DNA from: Wenyingzhuangia fucanilytica
GTDB lineage: Bacteria; Bacteroidota; Bacteroidia; Flavobacteriales; Flavobacteriaceae
Length of the DNA: 64,000 nt
NCBI RefSeq assembly: GCF_001697185.1
Contig: NZ_CP014224.1
Span: 3,146,501 to 3,210,500 of the forward strand
Reading direction: 5' to 3'
The notes beneath the pieces are model-generated. The model saw only the letters and a program-made list of their open reading frames with translations, had not been told where the DNA came from and ran no database searches. The first letter of the stretch is position 1; every line of letters begins with the position of its first letter. A program made the translations under genes and the position numbers. Of the stretch, positions 1-9,023 are shown piece by piece.

Positions 1-525
1 CGAGTAATGTTAAAAGTTACTAGTAACGAAAACGGACCCGAATTTACTAGTTTAGGATATGCCTTAAATGATTTAACTATTGCTAAAAAAGACACCAACT
101 CTATGATTGGTGTTGATGCTTATTTAAATAACGAATACCTAACCACTTATTGGGCTGATGGTTTAATTGTTTCAACCCCAACTGGTTCTACAGGATATTC
201 TTTAAGCTGCCAAGGCCCTGTAATTATGCCTAACACTAATAATTTTTTAATTACGCCTGTTGCTCCCCACAACTTAAATGCTAGACCTATTGTTATTTCT
301 GACAATACTGAAATTAAATTAAAAGTTTTACGAAGAGAAGATCAGTTTTTAGCCTCCTTAGACGCTAGAGTAAGTACCATTGATGTAGAAACTGAAATTA
401 TTGTAACCAAGGCCAATTTTACAGCAAAAATCATCCTTTTAAAAAACCATACGTTTATCAACACGCTTAGAGATAAACTTTTATGGGGCTACGATACAAG
501 AAATAAATCTGTTAACAAACAATAA
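1..525 (+). CDS. nadK: NAD kinase, C-terminal part (cut by window edge)
   Basis: NAD kinase phosphorylates NAD to NADP in the cytoplasm, using ATP. Only about the last 174 residues are present; the frame is open to base 1, so the GGDGT-type nucleotide motif lies outside the window. The diagnostic TPTGSTGYSLSCQGP stretch, the preceding YWADGLIV and the later PHNLNARPIVI segment are typical of the family's C-terminal half. The end (LWGYDTRNK) is also typical of flavobacterial homologues. The next gene starts 66 bp later behind its own -7 box. Confidence is high for family; the true start is not visible. Confidence 0.93.
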   Translation, partial: RVMLKVTSNENGPEFTSLGYALNDLTIAKKDTNSMIGVDAYLNNEYLTTYWADGLIVSTPTGSTGYSLSCQGPVIMPNTNNFLITPVAPHNLNARPIVISDNTEIKLKVLRREDQFLASLDARVSTIDVETEIIVTKANFTAKIILLKNHTFINTLRDKLLWGYDTRNKSVNKQ

Positions 526-573
526 AACATTAGTATTATTGGTTATTACATCAACATTTAATCTACGTTTAAT

Positions 574-581
574 TATATTTG
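574..581 (+). promoter_or_regulatory. Bacteroidota -7 promoter box
   Basis: TATATTTG matches the TAnnTTTG -7 consensus and sits 10 bp before the start of the DUF6089-like gene, in an AT-rich gap after nadK. I see no good -33 TTG at the usual 17-23 bp spacing, so this is a half-supported promoter that would drive the envelope cluster (DUF6089-uppS-bamA-skp-skp). Confidence 0.4.
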
Positions 582-591
582 CGCTGTTTTT

Positions 592-1182
592 ATGATGAAT
601 ATGAGAAAGTTAGTGTGTATTCTTACTTTTTTAATTGCCAACATTGGCTTTTCTCAGGTTTACGAAGCTGGTCTTACGTACAACCTTGGGAATGTTATGG
701 GTGAACGTAATGATGCATTTCCCATTACATCATCGTATAAAAACTGGGGAGTTGTGATTAAAAAAAACATGAACCCTAGAATTGCATATAGGTTGGCTAT
801 TAATTTAATGGAAAGTCATAATACCCAACTAGCAGAACTTTCTGGAGGAATAGATTTTAATTTCACAAAATACAACCTAATTAGAACAGGAAACATAAAA
901 AAAAGTACTGGTTACCTTATTTTTGAAGCCGCTACTATGTTTTACAACACTGGTGGAGATACTAAATTTTCGATTGCACTTCCTATGGGAATAGGATATA
1001 AGCACGCCATTACAAAACGCATTGTGTGCTCCATGGAGGCCAAAGCAAGAGTTTCTTTTTCTGATACTTTAGATAAAATTACAACAAATAAAAGCACTTT
1101 GGATGCTTATTACTATATTGGGGCCTCAATATATTATACATTTGGATGGCCTAGAGGTAGTAAAAACCAAATAAGATTTTAA
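592..1182 (+). CDS. DUF6089-like outer-membrane/periplasmic protein
   Basis: A 196-residue protein with an N-terminal signal peptide (hydrophobic segment, cleavage probably after FSQ near residue 22). It has alternating polar/aromatic strands consistent with a small beta-barrel or beta-sandwich. Flavobacterial homologues between nadK and uppS are usually called DUF6089; position and size fit, but the function is unknown. Several in-frame ATGs (592, 595, 601) are possible starts; 601 begins directly at the MRK signal sequence. Its stop overlaps the uppS start (TAATG), so it is probably translationally coupled to the uppS-bamA operon. Confidence 0.7.
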   Translation: MMNMRKLVCILTFLIANIGFSQVYEAGLTYNLGNVMGERNDAFPITSSYKNWGVVIKKNMNPRIAYRLAINLMESHNTQLAELSGGIDFNFTKYNLIRTGNIKKSTGYLIFEAATMFYNTGGDTKFSIALPMGIGYKHAITKRIVCSMEAKARVSFSDTLDKITTNKSTLDAYYYIGASIYYTFGWPRGSKNQIRF

Positions 1183-1943
1183 TGAGTTTAGTAGAAAACA
1201 TCAAAAAAAATAAAGTTCCTAAGCATATCGCTATCATTATGGATGGTAATGGGCGTTGGGCTAAGAAAAAAGGGATGGCCAGAATTTTTGGTCACAGAAA
1301 CGCTCTTACGGCTGTAAGAGAATCTGTTATTGGTGCTTCTGAAGTTGGTACAGAGGCTATTTCTTTATACGCTTTCTCTACCGAAAACTGGAATAGACCA
1401 AAATTAGAAGTTGATGCTTTAATGAGTTTATTAATTCATTCTCTAAAAAAAGAATTACCCGATTTTCAAAAAAACAATGTAAAAGTTAATGCCATTGGTA
1501 GATTAGGTGATTTACCTAAAAAAGCTCAAGAAACTCTTAATGAAGTTATTGATGCTACCAAAACAAATAATAAAATAACTTTAACCTTTTGTTTAAGCTA
1601 CGGAAGTAGAGAAGAAATAAACACTTGTGTTAAAAAGATTGCAGAAGAAGTTAAAAAGGGAAATTTAAACCCTGAAGACATTACCGAAGACCTAATCCAA
1701 CAAAACTTATATACTCACAATCTTCCAGACGTAGATTTAATGATTCGTACTAGTGGAGAACAAAGATTAAGCAACTATCTTCTGTGGCAATTGGCATATG
1801 CTGAATTATATTTTACTGAAACACTTTGGCCTGATTTTAGAAGGGAAGATTTGTTCAAAGCAGTAGAAACATATCAAAACAGAGAAAGAAGGTTTGGAAA
1901 AACCAGTGAACAATTAGAAGGAGAACATGAACAAACTATTTAA
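1182..1943 (+). CDS. uppS: Isoprenyl transferase (undecaprenyl diphosphate synthase)
   Basis: A cis-prenyltransferase that condenses isopentenyl diphosphate onto farnesyl diphosphate to make undecaprenyl diphosphate, the lipid carrier for peptidoglycan and LPS sugars. The hallmark MDGNGRWAKKKG is at residues 20-31 with catalytic Asp21; the FGHRNA, SLYAFSTENWNRP and IRTSGEQRLSNYLLWQ blocks follow in family order. Length 253 is normal. The start codon overlaps the previous stop and the 3' end overlaps bamA by 17 bp, a tightly coupled envelope operon. Confidence 0.97.
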   Translation: MSLVENIKKNKVPKHIAIIMDGNGRWAKKKGMARIFGHRNALTAVRESVIGASEVGTEAISLYAFSTENWNRPKLEVDALMSLLIHSLKKELPDFQKNNVKVNAIGRLGDLPKKAQETLNEVIDATKTNNKITLTFCLSYGSREEINTCVKKIAEEVKKGNLNPEDITEDLIQQNLYTHNLPDVDLMIRTSGEQRLSNYLLWQLAYAELYFTETLWPDFRREDLFKAVETYQNRERRFGKTSEQLEGEHEQTI

Positions 1944-4527
1944 AAACTACTTTTTTACATTTATAATTTTCATCACAAATCTTGTATGTGCTCAAGAAGA
2001 AAGCAAAAAAGATTTATCTGCAAAAGAAAATACATCAACAACTGAATTAAATGTAAAATCAAACAATACTTTTTCTGATTCTAACCAACCAGACTTTAGC
2101 ACTACAAAAAATTACCTTTTAGGAGGAATAACTGTAACAGGTACAAATGCTTTTTCCGAAGCATCTGTAATCTCATATTCTGGACTTAAAACAGGGCAAG
2201 AAATAAAAATCCCTGGTGATAAGTTAACTAGTGCTATTAAAAAACTACATAATTCTGATAGATTTAGTGATGTTGAAGTTTATGTAACCAAAATGGAGGG
2301 TAATACAATTTATTTAGAAATTGCTATTAAAGAATTACCTCAATTAAACGAAATTAAATTTATAGGTGTTAGTAAGTCTAAAGAAAAAACCTTTAAAAAA
2401 GATACTGGTTTTACAACTGGTAAAATGCTAACAGAAAACCTAATTACTTCTACCGAAAATTACATCAAACAATTTTATATAGACAAAGGTTATTTAAAAA
2501 CCAAGGTTAATATTTCTACTACAGAAAATCCTACTAATGCCAATCAAAAAAATGCAACCGTATTTATCGACAAAGGTAAATTGGTAAAAATTAAAGATAT
2601 TGACATTACAGGAAACGAACAATTAGACGATAAAAGTGTTAGAAAAGCACTTAAAGATACCAAAAGAAAATTTTGGGGTAGATTTTGGAAACGCTCTAAA
2701 TACGTAGAAGAAAACTACAACGAAGACAAGAAAAAATTAATTGAAAAATACCGCCGTAAAGGATTCCGTGATGCAAGAATTGTTTCTGACAGTATTACAT
2801 GGAATGAAGGTAAAAAAACAATTGATTTACATTTAAATATAGAAGAAGGAAACAAATACTTTTATAAAGAAATTAAATTCTTAGGAAACAAATCATACAA
2901 AAGCGAAGACCTTCAAAGAATTTTAAGAATAGAAAAAGGTGATGTTTACGATTCTAAAACTTTAGAAGAACGTGTTAATGGTGATGGAACACCAGACTCT
3001 GATGACATCTCTACTTTATATCAAAACAACGGATACTTATTCTCTCAAATAAACCTTGTTGAAACTAAGGTTGAAAACGATTCTATTACTGTTGAAGTTA
3101 GAATACACGAAGACGACCCTGCTACCATTAGTCATGTTTCTGTTATTGGAAACGATAAAACCAATGACCATGTAATTTATAGAGAATTACGCACAAGACC
3201 CGGAGATTTATACAGTAAAGACAACATTATTCGTTCTATTAGAGAATTAGGACAGATGGGATTCTTTGATGCCGAAAATATTACTCCAGACTTACAACCT
3301 AATTATGCTGATAAAACAGTAGGAATTGAATATAGCCTTACTGAAAAAGGATCTAGTCAAATAGAATTACAAGGAGGATATGGTAGTGGATCATTTATTG
3401 GTACATTAGGATTATCATTTAACAATTTCTCACTTCGTAATATTTTCAAAAAAGACGAATACAAACCTTTACCATTAGGGGATGGACAACAATTATCTTT
3501 AAGATTACAAGCAAGTAGATTCTCTACCACCAATAGTTTGTCTTTTACAGAACCATGGTTAGGAGGAAAAAAACCAAGATCTTTTAGTTTCTCTATTTAC
3601 AATACAAAACAATACGGATATGGTTCTTCATATTACGATGTTGATAAAAGTCAGAAGCTAAACATTTTTGGAGCTTCTATAGGGATTGGGGAACGTTTAA
3701 AATGGCCAGATGATTATTTTTCTATCTCTAACACTATTAGTTACAGAAGATATACCGTAAACCAATTTAATTTTGGTAGTGCATTAGATTTTGATAATGG
3801 AACAGGAGTTTCTAACAACTTATCATATAACGTTACTTTACAACGTAACTCTGCAGGACCAAGTTTAATCTTTCCAACCTACGGATCTACGTTTAGTGTA
3901 GAAGGTAAATTTACCCCTCCATTTTCTTTATTCTCTAAAAAAGAATACAACACTAATAACGAAAGATTTAAATGGTTAGAATACTATAAAATTAATTTAA
4001 AAGCCAAATGGTATACTGCTTTGGTTGATAAATTTGTTTTAATGACCAATGTTCAATTTGGATACTTAGGAAACTACAACGATAAATTAGGAGAAATTCC
4101 TTTTGAAAGATATTTTGTTGGAGGTGATGGTATGAACACTAACAGTTTTGATGGTAGAGAAGTTATTGGACTAAGAGGATATCCTAACAGTTCATTATCT
4201 AACTTTGGAGGAAACACTACTTCATCATCACAATTTGTAGGAGCAACTGTATATGATAAGTTTTCTATGGAAGTTCGCTACCCTATTACTTTAAATCCAT
4301 CTGCATCTATCTACGCTTTAGGATTTGTAGAAGCAGGTAATGCATATATCAATTTTAGCGATTTTAACCCTTTTGATGTAAAAAAATCTGCAGGATTAGG
4401 AATTCGTATATTTATGCCAGCATTTGGATTATTAGGTATTGATTTTGGACACGGATTTGATAACGTTCCAGGTGAAAATGAAAAATCAGGTTGGCAAACT
4501 CATTTCATCATTGGACAACAATTTTAA
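1927..4527 (+). CDS. bamA: BamA outer-membrane protein assembly factor
   Basis: The central Omp85 component of the BAM complex, which inserts beta-barrel proteins into the outer membrane. Residues 1-22 form a signal peptide. Roughly 65-450 hold repeated POTRA domains (IKEL..LNEIKFIGVSK, VKIKDIDITGNEQL, YKEIKFLGNKSYKSED, ISHVSVIGNDKTNDHV). From about 470 to 866 is the surface-antigen barrel, with VGGDGMNTNSFDGREVIGLRG and a C-terminal aromatic residue (QQF). At 866 residues it is a typical flavobacterial BamA. It overlaps uppS and is followed by two Skp-like chaperone genes, the classical arrangement. Confidence 0.96.
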   Translation: MNKLFKNYFFTFIIFITNLVCAQEESKKDLSAKENTSTTELNVKSNNTFSDSNQPDFSTTKNYLLGGITVTGTNAFSEASVISYSGLKTGQEIKIPGDKLTSAIKKLHNSDRFSDVEVYVTKMEGNTIYLEIAIKELPQLNEIKFIGVSKSKEKTFKKDTGFTTGKMLTENLITSTENYIKQFYIDKGYLKTKVNISTTENPTNANQKNATVFIDKGKLVKIKDIDITGNEQLDDKSVRKALKDTKRKFWGRFWKRSKYVEENYNEDKKKLIEKYRRKGFRDARIVSDSITWNEGKKTIDLHLNIEEGNKYFYKEIKFLGNKSYKSEDLQRILRIEKGDVYDSKTLEERVNGDGTPDSDDISTLYQNNGYLFSQINLVETKVENDSITVEVRIHEDDPATISHVSVIGNDKTNDHVIYRELRTRPGDLYSKDNIIRSIRELGQMGFFDAENITPDLQPNYADKTVGIEYSLTEKGSSQIELQGGYGSGSFIGTLGLSFNNFSLRNIFKKDEYKPLPLGDGQQLSLRLQASRFSTTNSLSFTEPWLGGKKPRSFSFSIYNTKQYGYGSSYYDVDKSQKLNIFGASIGIGERLKWPDDYFSISNTISYRRYTVNQFNFGSALDFDNGTGVSNNLSYNVTLQRNSAGPSLIFPTYGSTFSVEGKFTPPFSLFSKKEYNTNNERFKWLEYYKINLKAKWYTALVDKFVLMTNVQFGYLGNYNDKLGEIPFERYFVGGDGMNTNSFDGREVIGLRGYPNSSLSNFGGNTTSSSQFVGATVYDKFSMEVRYPITLNPSASIYALGFVEAGNAYINFSDFNPFDVKKSAGLGIRIFMPAFGLLGIDFGHGFDNVPGENEKSGWQTHFIIGQQF

Positions 4528-4534
4528 AAATGGC

Positions 4535-5221
4535 ATGATTATTTCTAACAACATATATAAGTTCATTCAAAAAATATTTTTATTTTCACTTTTCTTTGGA
4601 TTTAATGCCCATGCACAACAACAACTTCAAAGAATTGGTTTTGTTGACATAGAATACGTATTGAGTAAAATACCTTCTTATGCAGAGGCTCAATCTAAAT
4701 TAGATTCAGAAACCACTACATGGAAAAAAAACTTAGATAAGATGTATCTTGAGTTAAGCACCATGAAAGAAGAGTTTCTTAACGAAAAGCCTTTGTTAAC
4801 AGAGGATTTAATCAAAGAAAGAGAGCTTGAAATAAAAACTTATGAAAATGAAATTACTAAAGTAGAAAATACTTATTTTGGTACCGAAGGAAAATTATTT
4901 GAACTAAGAAAACAATTAGTAACCCCTTACCAAGATTTAGTTTACAACGCAGTTCAAACAATTGCCGAGCTTAGAAAATATGACATGATTTTTGAGAAAT
5001 CTTCATCAATAGTGATGTTATATACCAATAATAATTACGATATTAGCGAGCTTGTATTGAAATACATACAAAAATCTAAAAAAGAAATCGAAGAAGAAGA
5101 AGCTGCTATTAAAAGAGAAATTGCTAGAAAAGCAAGAGAAAAGAGAATAGAAGAACAAAGGAAAAAACGAGAAGAAGATAGACTCAAAAGAGAAGAAGAA
5201 CGAAAAAAACGAAACGATTAA
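4535..5221 (+). CDS. Skp/OmpH-family periplasmic chaperone with charged C-terminal tail
   Basis: A 228-residue periplasmic chaperone, probably carrying unfolded outer-membrane proteins to BamA. The open frame extends upstream into bamA, but the ATG at 4535, 7 bp after the bamA stop, puts the hydrophobic signal segment (IFLFSLFFGFNAHAQ) in the right place, so I use it. The GFVDIEYVLSKIPSYAEAQ motif is the Skp/OmpH start, followed by a long coiled coil and the YDMIFEKSSSIVMLY block. The last ~50 residues are almost only E, K and R, unusual for Skp and resembling a single alpha-helix. A second Skp-like gene follows 13 bp later. Confidence 0.9.
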   Translation: MIISNNIYKFIQKIFLFSLFFGFNAHAQQQLQRIGFVDIEYVLSKIPSYAEAQSKLDSETTTWKKNLDKMYLELSTMKEEFLNEKPLLTEDLIKERELEIKTYENEITKVENTYFGTEGKLFELRKQLVTPYQDLVYNAVQTIAELRKYDMIFEKSSSIVMLYTNNNYDISELVLKYIQKSKKEIEEEEAAIKREIARKAREKRIEEQRKKREEDRLKREEERKKRND

Positions 5222-5234
5222 ACAATTAACCAAA

Positions 5235-5735
5235 ATGAAACAAGTAAAGACTACATTTTTAATTGCAATTATAGCTTTAGGATTCACTCAATTTGCTAAC
5301 GCACAAAAAATTGCTCACATCAATTTAGACGAGGTTGTAGCTTCTATGCCAGAAGCTAAATCAATGCAAGCTGATATGGAAAAATTAGGTAAAACCTATG
5401 AATCTGAAATCAAATCTGCATCAACAGCTTTAAAAGCAAAGTTTGATAAATATACTGCTGAAGAAAAATCAAAAACTCCAGAAGAAAATCAACAAAGAGC
5501 TATTGAAGTACAACAAGAGCAAGCTAAAATTCAACAATTACAACAAGCTGCATCTCAAGAATTACAAAATAAGCAAAACGAAATGTTAGAGCCTATTGTA
5601 AAAAAAGCTCAAGACGCTATCAAAGCTTATGCTAAAGAAAAAGGTATTCAATATATCTTAGATGCAAGAACATTAATTTATGCTGAAGGTGAAGATATTT
5701 CAGGAGCAATTAAAACTAGATTAGGGATTAAATAA
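5235..5735 (+). CDS. Skp/OmpH-family periplasmic chaperone
   Basis: A 166-residue Skp/OmpH-like chaperone with a signal peptide (cleavage near FANAQ, residue 23). It has the canonical IAHINLDEVVASMPEAKSM start, a central coiled coil rich in Q/E/K, and the C-terminal IQYILDARTLIYAEGEDIS segment. It is shorter than the neighbouring paralogue and lacks its charged tail. It is the last gene of the uppS-bamA-skp-skp operon and is followed by a strong terminator. Family assignment is firm; division of labour between the two paralogues is unknown. Confidence 0.93.
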   Translation: MKQVKTTFLIAIIALGFTQFANAQKIAHINLDEVVASMPEAKSMQADMEKLGKTYESEIKSASTALKAKFDKYTAEEKSKTPEENQQRAIEVQQEQAKIQQLQQAASQELQNKQNEMLEPIVKKAQDAIKAYAKEKGIQYILDARTLIYAEGEDISGAIKTRLGIK

Positions 5736-5761
5736 GCCCTTTTCTTACTAAAAAGAATTAC

Positions 5762-5800
5762 AAAGCGCTATTATATTGTATATAATAGCGCTTTTATTTT
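5762..5800 (+). terminator. Intrinsic terminator after the bamA-skp operon
   Basis: A perfect 14-bp stem (5762-5775 with 5781-5794) around a 5-nt loop, followed by a T-rich stretch. The GC core is AGCGCT. It closes the envelope operon before the sulfatase gene. Confidence 0.9.
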
Positions 5801-5839
5801 AGGTTTTTTTATAGATTTGTATTACCCCAAATAAATACA

Positions 5840-8164
5840 ATGAAAAAACTAACAACCCTTGCTGTTTTTATAATAGCCTCATTATTATGCAAAAACGCCT
5901 TAGCTCAAGGTAGTGCAGCCCAACCCAATATTTTATTTATCGCTATTGATGATTTAAAACCTACCTTAGGTTGTTATGGTGATACTTATGCACAAACCCC
6001 AGAAATAGATGCCATTGCTGCAAACGGAACAGTATTCTTAAACAATCAAACTCAATGGTCTGTTTGTGGACCTTCAAGATCTAGTTTACTTACTGGAAAA
6101 AGACCTGACTACACTAAAGTTTGGAATTTATCTACACTTATCAGAGACATCCATCCAGATATTGTAACCTTGCCACAATATTTTAAATCAAAAGGATATA
6201 ATGTAACTGGTGCTGGAAAAATATACGACACTAGATCTGTAGATTCTGATTCTGACGCCATTTCATGGTCAACACCTTTTAAAAAACCTAGTCAATTAGA
6301 CTACCCTAGTGCTTGGGGACAACCGGCTTGGGGACATTATCAAACAACAGAAGTAAAAAACAATATTGCTGCATACGAAAGTAGTGAAAATGGTACTTCT
6401 GCTGCACAAAGTGTTTATAAACCTATTTATGAAATTGGTGTAGATGATAATGGAAATAGCATTCCCGATAATGCTTATAACGATGGAGCTATGGCAGACC
6501 ACGCCATCAACTTAATTGATGATTTTGTTGCTGAACCAACAAAACCGTTTTTCTTAGCAGCCGGATTTAAAAACCCACACCTGCCTTTAACTTGTCCTAA
6601 AAAATATTATGATTTATACGACAAAAACAATGCTCCTTTAGCAACATATACAGGAAGAGGAACAGATATTCCATCGTTGGCTTTATCTGGATCTAATGAA
6701 TTTACCACCTATCCTACACCTGGTTTATCCATCACAAAAGAATCTGATGATAGTTATACTATTTCCGAAGCAGATCAAAAAACAATTATCCATGCCTACT
6801 ATGCCAATGTGAGCTATGTTGATGCTCAAATAGGTAGAATTATGGATAAGTTAGAAGAAGAAGGATTAAAAGACAAAACTATTGTTATTATTTGGTCTGA
6901 TCATGGGTTTCATTTAGGAGATCATAGCATGTGGGCCAAACATACCAATATGGAAAATGCTACGGTATCTCCTATGATTATATATAATCCTTTTGCTCCA
7001 TCAGGAAACACTACCAATACACCTACAGAGTTGTTAGACATTTACCCAACACTTTGTGATTTAACCAATCAGCCAATCCCGTCGGACATGGATGGAGTTA
7101 GCTTAAAACCTTTATTAACTAATCCTACAACGGCTTTAAAAGATTTTGCTGTATCACAATTTAAGAGCAATAATAAATATGGATATTCTTTTAAAAATGA
7201 AAGATATCGATATACAGTTTGGTTAAACAATGGAGTTCTTGCAACCGACAAACCTACTAGTGCTGATTATTTTACTCAAGAACTATACGATTATGATGTT
7301 GACCCAAATGAGACAACTAACTACTTTAACAATCCATCATATAGTGCAGTGCAATCTGATTTGGTAACCAAAGCTCAAAATTATTTTGACAATGGTGCCG
7401 GAATTAATGATGGAACTACAACAAGTAATGTTGATGTTGTTTTAAACGGAGATTTTGAAGATACTCCTTTTGACAGCAATTGGTCCTTTTCTAACAACGG
7501 AGGAAGTGTAGCTAGCTTTACTGATGCAGCAGCAGATGCATACAATGGTAACTCAGGTGCTAAAATTGTAGTATCAACTGCAGGAACAGGATACAACAAC
7601 GTAAGATTGCAGAATGAAAAATACACTAGTGATTTAACTGATAAAACTATTACGGTAACCGTAAATTCAAAAAGTGTTCTAGGTAGCGAAGAATTTAAAA
7701 TAAGAATGTATCACCATACAGATGGTGTTAATAACTACCCAACATCAGATGTATTTGTACCAACAACAGATACCTACAAGCCTTATCAATACGTATTTGA
7801 AGTACCAGACAATACAACAGAAGTAAGAGTAGATTTATTACTTGGAACACAAGTAGGAACCTATTTCTTTGATGATATTACTACAACTGTTCAAGACTCA
7901 GGAGATTTATCAAGTAAAAGAATATCAAACAAAAACATTGTTGAAGTTTACCCAATTCCTGCTCAAAATGAAATCACTATTAATTCCCCAAAAAACATTC
8001 AAGGAGTTTCTATTTATAATGTTTATGGGCAATTAATACACCAACAAGGAAAAATCATCAATAACAAAATTGACTTAACTAATATTGGCAACGGAATCTA
8101 TTTCCTTAAAATAGATTTTGACGATAAAACATTTACAAGTCAAAAAATAATGATTTCTAAATAA
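5840..8164 (+). CDS. Secreted sulfatase (iduronate-2-sulfatase-like) with T9SS sorting domain
   Basis: A 774-residue secreted sulfatase, probably removing sulfate esters from polysaccharides. Signal peptide 1-22. The sulfatase domain (about 29-500) has metal ligands Asp37-Asp38 (FIAIDDLKPTLGCYGD), the formylglycine signature CGPSRSSLLTG with Cys76 and Arg80, and WSDHGFHLGDHSMWAKH with Asp354, His355 and Lys367. The DDLKP start resembles the iduronate-2-sulfatase type. Residues ~530-690 look like a carbohydrate-binding beta-sandwich (VLNGDFED start). Residues ~700-774 are a T9SS type A sorting domain. It stands alone between two terminators with no SusC/D or glycosidase nearby; substrate unknown. 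Confidence 0.94.
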   Translation: MKKLTTLAVFIIASLLCKNALAQGSAAQPNILFIAIDDLKPTLGCYGDTYAQTPEIDAIAANGTVFLNNQTQWSVCGPSRSSLLTGKRPDYTKVWNLSTLIRDIHPDIVTLPQYFKSKGYNVTGAGKIYDTRSVDSDSDAISWSTPFKKPSQLDYPSAWGQPAWGHYQTTEVKNNIAAYESSENGTSAAQSVYKPIYEIGVDDNGNSIPDNAYNDGAMADHAINLIDDFVAEPTKPFFLAAGFKNPHLPLTCPKKYYDLYDKNNAPLATYTGRGTDIPSLALSGSNEFTTYPTPGLSITKESDDSYTISEADQKTIIHAYYANVSYVDAQIGRIMDKLEEEGLKDKTIVIIWSDHGFHLGDHSMWAKHTNMENATVSPMIIYNPFAPSGNTTNTPTELLDIYPTLCDLTNQPIPSDMDGVSLKPLLTNPTTALKDFAVSQFKSNNKYGYSFKNERYRYTVWLNNGVLATDKPTSADYFTQELYDYDVDPNETTNYFNNPSYSAVQSDLVTKAQNYFDNGAGINDGTTTSNVDVVLNGDFEDTPFDSNWSFSNNGGSVASFTDAAADAYNGNSGAKIVVSTAGTGYNNVRLQNEKYTSDLTDKTITVTVNSKSVLGSEEFKIRMYHHTDGVNNYPTSDVFVPTTDTYKPYQYVFEVPDNTTEVRVDLLLGTQVGTYFFDDITTTVQDSGDLSSKRISNKNIVEVYPIPAQNEITINSPKNIQGVSIYNVYGQLIHQQGKIINNKIDLTNIGNGIYFLKIDFDDKTFTSQKIMISK

Positions 8165-8168
8165 ATAA

Positions 8169-8195
8169 AAAGCTCCTTAATTGGAGCTTTTTTTT
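8169..8195 (+). terminator. Intrinsic terminator after sulfatase gene
   Basis: An 8-bp stem, AAAGCTCC at 8169-8176 pairing with 8183-8190 around a 6-nt loop, then a run of T to 8195. It starts 4 bp after the sulfatase stop. It also argues against starting murI at the upstream in-frame codon at 8181, which lies inside the hairpin. Confidence 0.88.
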
Positions 8196-8237
8196 ATGCT
8201 ATGTTTTGTCGAGATTTGTACTTATACATATAAACGC

Positions 8238-9023
8238 ATGAAAGAAAATCCTATTGGTGTTTTTGACTCTGGAGTGGGTGGTACCTCTATTTGGAAAGAA
8301 ATCGTTCATCGATTACCTTATGAAAATACCATTTACTTAGCCGATAGTAAAAATGCTCCATACGGTAATAAATCTAAACAAGAGATTATAGACATCTGTC
8401 TTAAAAACGCTAAAATTCTTATTGATAAGGGAGCTAAAATAATTGTGGTAGCTTGCAACACTGCTACAACTAATGCTATTGATGTTTTAAGGGCTACTTT
8501 TAACATTCCTTTTATTGGTATAGAACCAGCCATTAAACCCGCTGCACTTGCAACGCAAACCAAAGCCGTTGGTATTTTAGCTACTAAAGGAACTTTAAGT
8601 AGTGATTTGTTTCATAAAACCGCAAGTGAATTTGCCGCAAACATTTCTGTTATTGAACAAGAAGGAACAGGACTGGTTCCTTTAATAGAGAATAATTTGA
8701 TAGATTCTTTAGAAATGGAAATCCTTTTGCAAAAATATTTAAAACCAATGATGACTCAGCATATAGATTATTTGGTACTAGGATGTTCTCATTACCCATA
8801 CTTAATTCCTAAAATCAAAGAAATTATAGGTAATCATGTTACCATTATAGACTCTGGATTTGCTGTTGCTAAACAAACAGAAAAAATACTCTCCGAAAAA
8901 GAATTACTAAATAGCAATCATAAAAATGGAGAGCATTATTTAATGAGTAATAGTAATACCAATACTTTAAAACATCTTATTAAAGAAATCAATCATATTA
9001 ATGTTCAACAAGTTGACTTTTAA
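8238..9023 (+). CDS. murI: Glutamate racemase
   Basis: Converts L- to D-glutamate for peptidoglycan, without cofactor. I start at the ATG at 8238, which gives the usual MKENPIGVFDSGVGG beginning; the longer frame would start within a terminator. The DSGVGG motif contains Asp10. The two catalytic cysteines are Cys73 (VACNTATT) and Cys183 (LGCSHYP; the common form is GCTHYP), with His185 beside the second. Length 261 is normal. Its last 4 bp overlap the convergent gamma-carbonic-anhydrase-like gene, with no terminator between. Confidence 0.95.
   Translation: MKENPIGVFDSGVGGTSIWKEIVHRLPYENTIYLADSKNAPYGNKSKQEIIDICLKNAKILIDKGAKIIVVACNTATTNAIDVLRATFNIPFIGIEPAIKPAALATQTKAVGILATKGTLSSDLFHKTASEFAANISVIEQEGTGLVPLIENNLIDSLEMEILLQKYLKPMMTQHIDYLVLGCSHYPYLIPKIKEIIGNHVTIIDSGFAVAKQTEKILSEKELLNSNHKNGEHYLMSNSNTNTLKHLIKEINHINVQQVDF

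Noticed and set aside
5018-5287. 89-codon minus-strand frame rich in Phe and Ser
   Set aside because: It is the complement of the E/K/R-rich tail of the Skp-like gene; GAA and AAA repeats read backwards give Phe and Ser.
8181-8237. Upstream extension of murI
   Set aside because: It begins inside the sulfatase terminator and adds residues absent from glutamate racemases; ATG 8238 gives the family start.
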